Assembly (NCBI RefSeq): GCF_902728235.1
Contig: NZ_CACVBO010000001.1
Span: forward strand, 1,676,501 to 1,740,500
From: Lentimonas sp. CC4
Lineage (GTDB): Bacteria > Verrucomicrobiota > Verrucomicrobiia > Opitutales > Coraliomargaritaceae
DNA: 64,000 nt
Direction of reading: 5' to 3'
The position numbers were made by a program, and so were the translations under genes. This document shows positions 61,101 through 64,000 of this stretch, in pieces; the stretch's first letter is position 1; each line of letters begins with the position of its first letter. A model generated the notes under the pieces. The model was given only the letters and a program-made list of their open reading frames with translations, had not been told where the DNA came from and searched no databases.

Positions 61101-61125
61101 TGTCGTGCTCGCGCCTGCACTTTAA
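58102..61125 (+). CDS. pseudokinase-PEGA-SUMF1 membrane protein
   Basis: 1007 residues. Ser/Thr-kinase-like domain (about 30-300) whose catalytic residues are missing: the VAIK Lys region reads VCVCHP, HRDxxxxN reads HRDMDTDL, and DFG reads LGMG. One transmembrane helix at about 334-356 follows. Then PEGA-type beta domains (about 370-730; TVRTEPAGATVLVNDVEVGR) and a C-terminal SUMF1/EgtB-like domain (about 768-1005; AGQFSMGSP, WEDAKRYCELL, LPTEAEWEYLARAG, DVHGNVAEW, VVRGGSW). The catalytic Cys pair of sulfatase-activating FGE is absent, so it is unlikely to mature the sulfatases here. Probably a signalling or ligand-binding receptor with the SUMF1 domain outside. It overlaps coaC by one base. 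Confidence 0.9.
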   Translation: MDNEDTQPESAAVDPSKERLKNRLLKPGESFGNFRVVRCLSSSLLANYYHMQHVRDLHDVTVCVCHPRTMEDPKLLKRLVGLQASIRTIDHEGIPKIQDCAELNDRHCIFMDPVEGQSLSEYFAEHAQPGETGIGAERVTLVVAQLLGLLGFAHAQGVDHRDMDTDLIFIKADGSIQMLGMGVKATFGRDLFESIVSASVCPLVSNEAPGRIDSFDVMSPEYRRGIKEDSRVDIYASGYIAYWLLTGQKVNLSNYTAPSALVEGLPKEWDTLLERALKRICEERYQTCKSVLVDLKETDKSVESERGGLIQRQIDCIRVPKGIVDRGELATRVYRLSVIGLIGVTLTALAAFFLQSLFEEGPRQSAPVAVVMATEGASPNLSLNLLPVEAQVRIVGVRDVFEAKSGKLDLVVQPGSYDVRIMAPGYVEQLLPVAVGDVALTVLDVELVEASADVVMQTNSGAMIVLLTEDGTETELGTTDAEGKFTLKRSEFLGTNRIEIRKKGYSPLIVEDLDGDRVEAALLELPSGLTVRTEPAGATVLVNDVEVGRSPVTFDASAGVRAYRVVVKHDGYRPAERRVELDPGENEVLDFGQLAYRSAALDFSVTFANTPEQGVSKLMDDLTVELDGQQLQLDAAQLKTVPEGPHMVRLLHPLFTSALQSVTMADSEDQTLRYVMVPKPARVELRMPPGLEVAVSVNNQAVNAVEGVVSIVANKRVEVQLRIKDYLTMAQRFELKPNERAVWDVVPAPIPGPEAGSGWTMPYDALKLSWIEAGQFSMGSPLREGGRLPNEGPQTEIRFSRGFWAGVHEVTQAQYFKVMGRNPASVTGASLPVYNVSWEDAKRYCELLSSQEKVAGRLPDGYVYRLPTEAEWEYLARAGSESPFSFGDRADVSNGNFQGVYPGNGRYESKVPDHYGSVTVGSYAPNAFGVYDVHGNVAEWTLDRYNGRLPGGSHVDLRPREEGRRVVVRGGSWEDFAVWVRSAVRKDIRANMTSNAIGFRVVLAPAL

Positions 61126-61910
61126 GCTAGAATACACCACGCCGTGACTGGGCCAGCGAATAATGCGCAGTCTACCAGCACGCGATAGGCTTCGGTCGAC
61201 AGTCGGCGTTGGTAAGCATGAATCATGCAGAGTGTCCCAAGTGATAGCCCGATGGGCAGTGCCGCCTCGGGTGTGAGATAGAAGAGAGTTCCGCCGCAAA
61301 TGAGCTTCAGTATCAGGGTGATTTGCGATGGGAGTCGTGCCATTGACTTCACTTGTAGCGCTGCATCAACACGTTTCTCTTTGAGTCCAATCATTAGGCA
61401 GTTGATTAGGCAGAGCAGTGTGAGTGCGGCTGACGGCATCCAGAGGGCCGCATTGGGCAGTAGAAATACAATCACGCCACCTACGAAAATCAGAGCGACG
61501 CATATTTCCTTCGGAAAGAACCGGTGGGAGAGTGCTTGGTTCAGTGCGGTGTAGAGTAGGCAGAGTGCGAGGAGTATGAAGCCATTGAGGAGTTCCTTAT
61601 TTGAAAGTCCCGTGAGTGCGATGCCGATGTTTAGGGTTAGGGTGCCGCTCCAAACCGTCCACAGCACGTGTGTGTGGCGTTTCGCAAAACGGTGCCGAGT
61701 TGAGTAGAGTTGCTCGATCGGACGCTTGGTCACGTCGAACAGGCGATCCGCCATGTAGGTCAACCAGACGGACAAGCCGAGCACGATTTGGGCAGTCGCG
61801 CTGATCTGAAGCCCGAGTGTATTGGCAAAGACCACCTGCCATGCGAGCGCAATGAGCGCCGCATCGAGTGCGAGGAGGTTGGGCCATTGCCAGATGCGGA
61901 TCGGGTGCAT
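61122..61910 (-). CDS. UbiA-like polytopic membrane protein
   Basis: 262 residues from MHPIRIWQWPNLL; an upstream TTG gives 12 more residues. About eight transmembrane helices. WLTYMADRLFD resembles the first Asp-rich motif of UbiA prenyltransferases, but the second is not clear, so the substrate, or even activity, is open. 4-bp convergent overlap with the pseudokinase gene. Confidence 0.65.
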   Translation of the reverse strand: MHPIRIWQWPNLLALDAALIALAWQVVFANTLGLQISATAQIVLGLSVWLTYMADRLFDVTKRPIEQLYSTRHRFAKRHTHVLWTVWSGTLTLNIGIALTGLSNKELLNGFILLALCLLYTALNQALSHRFFPKEICVALIFVGGVIVFLLPNAALWMPSAALTLLCLINCLMIGLKEKRVDAALQVKSMARLPSQITLILKLICGGTLFYLTPEAALPIGLSLGTLCMIHAYQRRLSTEAYRVLVDCALFAGPVTAWCILA

Positions 61911-61985
61911 GCATCGAGCATGGAAGAGAAATTGAGCAAAGCGCAAACCCGAAGCAGTGCGGTGTTTTTAATTAACCTATATTCA

Positions 61986-62006
61986 GGAGTTAGAAGTTAG
62001 GAATCT
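61986..62006. repeat. short heptamer-phased repeat (GGAGTTA words)
   Basis: GGAGTTA, GAAGTTA, GGAATCT in 7-bp phase between the UbiA-like gene and the tRNA. Three units only. Confidence 0.45.
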
Positions 62007-62105
62007 AGGTTTATATTGACTTCTATCGACTCTTTTAAGGATCAAACGCACATTTTATATTGACGGACACGAACGCATATCCATTTTTTCCAATTTCCCC
62101 TTTAA

Positions 62106-62181
<76 letters not shown>

Positions 62182-62194
62182 TTTTTCAAAAAAA

Positions 62195-62226
62195 GGCCGG
62201 AAGTCTTTATGACTTTCGGCTTTTTT
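62195..62226 (+). terminator. intrinsic terminator of the tRNA gene
   Basis: GCCGGAAGTC, loop TTTAT, GACTTTCGGC then TTTTTT, 14 bp after the CCA end. Confidence 0.93.
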
Positions 62227-62279
62227 GTGTTTATTTAAAGTGTGGATATAGTGTCAGTATTCCAGAGGCAGGCAGAGTG

Positions 62280-62987
62280 CTAGAGCACTTGCTTGGTGTA
62301 TTTTTTACCGTTGGCGTCAACGAAGAGGATGCGTGTCTCTTGGATCGCCATCACTTTGAGATCAAGCACGAGGTTCACGGTATCGCCGACGGCGTAGGCT
62401 TTATTGTTGAGGATCACTTTGCTTGCACTGCCCGAGAGGCGGACGCCGGAGATCTTCGCGTCTGATAGCCACTGAATGATATCCATGCTTGGCTTGGCTG
62501 CTGCTGCGGCCTCGGCTGCTTGTTTGGCGGCCAGTGCTGCGGCTTCTGCTTCTGTTGCTGCTAGGGCCTCGGCTGCTGCTTTGGCTTCAGCTGCCTCCCT
62601 TGCGATACGTAGCTCTTCTAGCACACTGGGCGCACCTTGTTTGGTTGCGGCTGTGCTTGTTTCAGGTGCCGGGGCAAGTGGTTGAAGTGTTGCGGGTGGG
62701 CTTGGGGCAGGTGTCGTGACGGTTGCGCTTACTGGAGCTGTTGCTTGTTGAACGACAGGTGCGGGTTCGCTGCGCAGTAAGACGATGAGGAGCCCTGCGA
62801 CAAGTCCGATGAGGAGTGCGATGCCTGCGACGAGTCCGACCAGTAGCCCTGACTTGCTGCCTGTGCCAGAGGCATTATAGCTCCGGTTTGTGGCTGCGGC
62901 GGCGTTTGCATTCTCCGCGGCAGTGGCGGGCTGGTTTGGGGAACGCTGGTTTTGCGCTTTGCGAAGAGCCTGGTTGATTAAAGACAT
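62280..62987 (-). CDS. GspB-like protein
   Basis: 235 residues. MSLINQALRKAQNQR is the hallmark start of GspB/ExeB-like proteins (compare xALRKAxxxR), followed by one transmembrane helix (about 45-70), a Pro/Ala-rich linker, a long Ala/Glu-rich helix (about 125-168), and a C-terminal beta domain (ISGVRLSGSASKVILNNKAY...GDTVNLVLDLKVMAI) like the GspB_C domain. In type II secretion GspB, with GspA, helps assemble the secretin in the outer membrane. It lies about 100 bp after the GspA-like ATPase. Confidence 0.83.
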   Translation of the reverse strand: MSLINQALRKAQNQRSPNQPATAAENANAAAATNRSYNASGTGSKSGLLVGLVAGIALLIGLVAGLLIVLLRSEPAPVVQQATAPVSATVTTPAPSPPATLQPLAPAPETSTAATKQGAPSVLEELRIAREAAEAKAAAEALAATEAEAAALAAKQAAEAAAAAKPSMDIIQWLSDAKISGVRLSGSASKVILNNKAYAVGDTVNLVLDLKVMAIQETRILFVDANGKKYTKQVL

Positions 62988-62991
62988 TTGG

Positions 62992-63082
62992 GAATTAGAA
63001 ATTGAGAATTAGGAATGAGGAGTTGGAGGTCACTGGTCTTAGGAACTGCCGATTCTTCATTCGTAATTCCTAATTCGTAATT
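62992..63082. repeat. pair of inverted heptamer-phased repeats (GAATTAG/CGTAATT words)
   Basis: Left: GAATTAG, AAATTGA, GAATTAG, GAATGAG, GAGTTGG (62992-63026). Right: CGTAATT, CCTAATT, CGTAATT (63062-63082), complementary to the left words. They lie in the gap between the GspA-like and GspB-like genes and could fold. Confidence 0.75.
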
Positions 63083-63087
63083 CTCCG

Positions 63088-63906
63088 CTATCGGTGTAAT
63101 CGATTGATGTCTTTGAGCGCTTTACGTGCATCCCACCAGTTGACGTTGGTGCCGTTACGGATGAACGAGGCGAGTAGGGCTTTATCGCAGATGTTGTTGA
63201 TCATGCGAGGGATGCCTAGGCTGCTCTTGGCGATTTTCTTAATCGCTCGTGGTGTGAACTGTGGTTGGCCGTTACTACCTGCGAGGCTGAGGCGGTGCAG
63301 GATGTAGAGCTGGACCTCCGCGGGGTTAAGGTGCTTGAGATCGTAGTGCACGAGCACCCGTTGACGTAGTTGGCGTAGGCGCTCTTCCTTGAGCTTCACA
63401 TTGAGCTCAGGCTGTCCCATTAGAATGATCTGGAGGAGCTTTTGGTCGTAAGTCTCAAGGTTGGAGAGCATGCGCAGCATCTCCATAACTTCGAACGAAA
63501 GGTTTTGCGCTTCGTCGATGATCAGCACGATCTCGCGGCCTTGGTGGATGCGTTCCATTAGGATGTCGTTCATGCTGTCCAGCAGATCGCTTTTTGAGCG
63601 AGCTTTCGACTCTTCGCCCAGCTCTTTCATGATGCCCTTGAGCAGCTGCGTTTCCGAGATCCTAGGGTTCAATAGCAGCGCGGTGTCGCACTTTTCATTG
63701 GCATCAAGCTCTTCGAGAAGCTTGCGGCAGAGTGTGGTCTTCCCACAGCCAACCTCACCGGTTAGCACAATAAACCCTTTTTTATCTTCGATGCCGTAGC
63801 GTAGATGCTGGAGCGCTTCTTCGTGGGTGGGACTGAGGAACAGGAAACGTGGATTAGGCGTGACGTGGAAAGGCATTTCCGAGAATCCGAAATAATCTTG
63901 ATACAT
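63088..63906 (-). CDS. ExeA/GspA-family AAA+ ATPase
   Basis: 272 residues: MYQDYFGFSEMPFHVTPNPRFLFLSP is the ExeA/GspA start (cited by ends 1-26; key part FHVTPNP), Walker A TGEVGCGKTTLCRKLL, Walker B VLIIDEAQNLS, sensor IILMGQPEL, RVLVHYDLKHL and arginine-rich GIPRMINNICDKALL. It lacks the transmembrane helix and peptidoglycan-binding domain of proteobacterial GspA, so it is the short cytosolic form. It probably works with the GspB-like protein in secretion or pilus assembly. Confidence 0.92.
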   Translation of the reverse strand: MYQDYFGFSEMPFHVTPNPRFLFLSPTHEEALQHLRYGIEDKKGFIVLTGEVGCGKTTLCRKLLEELDANEKCDTALLLNPRISETQLLKGIMKELGEESKARSKSDLLDSMNDILMERIHQGREIVLIIDEAQNLSFEVMEMLRMLSNLETYDQKLLQIILMGQPELNVKLKEERLRQLRQRVLVHYDLKHLNPAEVQLYILHRLSLAGSNGQPQFTPRAIKKIAKSSLGIPRMINNICDKALLASFIRNGTNVNWWDARKALKDINRLHR

Positions 63907-64000
63907 AGATGATGGAATCTTCTAGGCGAAGTGGAGATTTCCCTTTCCAATATTACGAAAATGGCCTTCTGTGTGGAGACTAATGTCGAAACCTCCACAG

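Noticed and set aside
58102-61125. Formylglycine-generating enzyme for the nearby sulfatases
   Set aside because: The SUMF1-type domain lacks the catalytic Cys pair and is attached to a pseudokinase membrane protein; a true FGE or anSME must be elsewhere.

Overview
The window looks like chromosomal DNA of a marine Verrucomicrobiota, most likely Opitutales (the Puniceicoccaceae/Coraliomargarita neighbourhood). This is inferred from gene content, not from a database match: several secreted sulfatases, a GH94 phosphorylase beside a XylR-type (LacI-like sensor plus AraC) regulator, a PEP-CTERM protein, a SUF operon ending in sufT, a GspA/GspB-type pair, and many short intergenic repeats. Most of the window is housekeeping. 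I see no prophage, plasmid or CRISPR array.

Layout: 0-8.6 kb: end of an SNF2 helicase, tadA, infA, an L,D-transpeptidase, a small lipoprotein, htpG, a RES/Xre toxin-antitoxin pair and five small envelope or unknown genes. 9-25 kb: MATE exporter, rsmE, PAS-SpoIIE phosphatase, dtd, a 3-methyladenine glycosylase, divergent glmS/glgC, a stress protein, lgt, a LysM protein with parB, an ECF sigma/anti-sigma/YceI operon, queA and a run of small unknown genes. 26-31.3 kb: an 824-bp array of eight exact 103-bp units, a sigma-54 activator, a divergent VIT/von Willebrand protein with a Gly-rich C-terminal sorting tail, and a rhombosortase-like protease. 31.5-35.4 kb: tgt, a REP-associated tyrosine transposase (RAYT) between its own palindromes, recO, a DUF502 protein and a HAD phosphatase. 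35.4-46.5 kb: a glycan-utilisation locus (three sulfatases, XylR-type regulator, GH94 phosphorylase, secreted protein) and a PEP-CTERM protein. 46.8-51.6 kb: a Fur/PerR-sufC-sufB-sufD-sufT operon behind two Fur-type boxes. 52-64 kb: a DapF homologue lacking both catalytic cysteines, a hybrid histidine kinase, leuA, a CoaC-type decarboxylase coupled to a pseudokinase-PEGA-SUMF1 membrane protein, a UbiA-like protein, tRNA-Ala(GGC), and the GspB/GspA pair.

The most unusual content is the repeat layer and the sorting pair. Several unrelated palindrome families share the REP architecture (a GTAG foot followed by a hairpin). One flanks the RAYT, another forms the eight-unit array, and in three genes the TAG of the GTAG foot is the stop codon. 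Separately, at least nine intergenic sites are built from degenerate words repeated with a strict 7-bp period, with a different word at each site. The VIT/vWA protein with its adjacent rhombosortase and divergent sigma-54 activator looks like a dedicated surface-sorting unit, distinct from the PEP-CTERM system also present. Three conserved enzymes have altered key residues: DapF (both Cys to Ser), Tgt (two zinc cysteines missing) and the kinase-like protein (no catalytic Lys or DFG).
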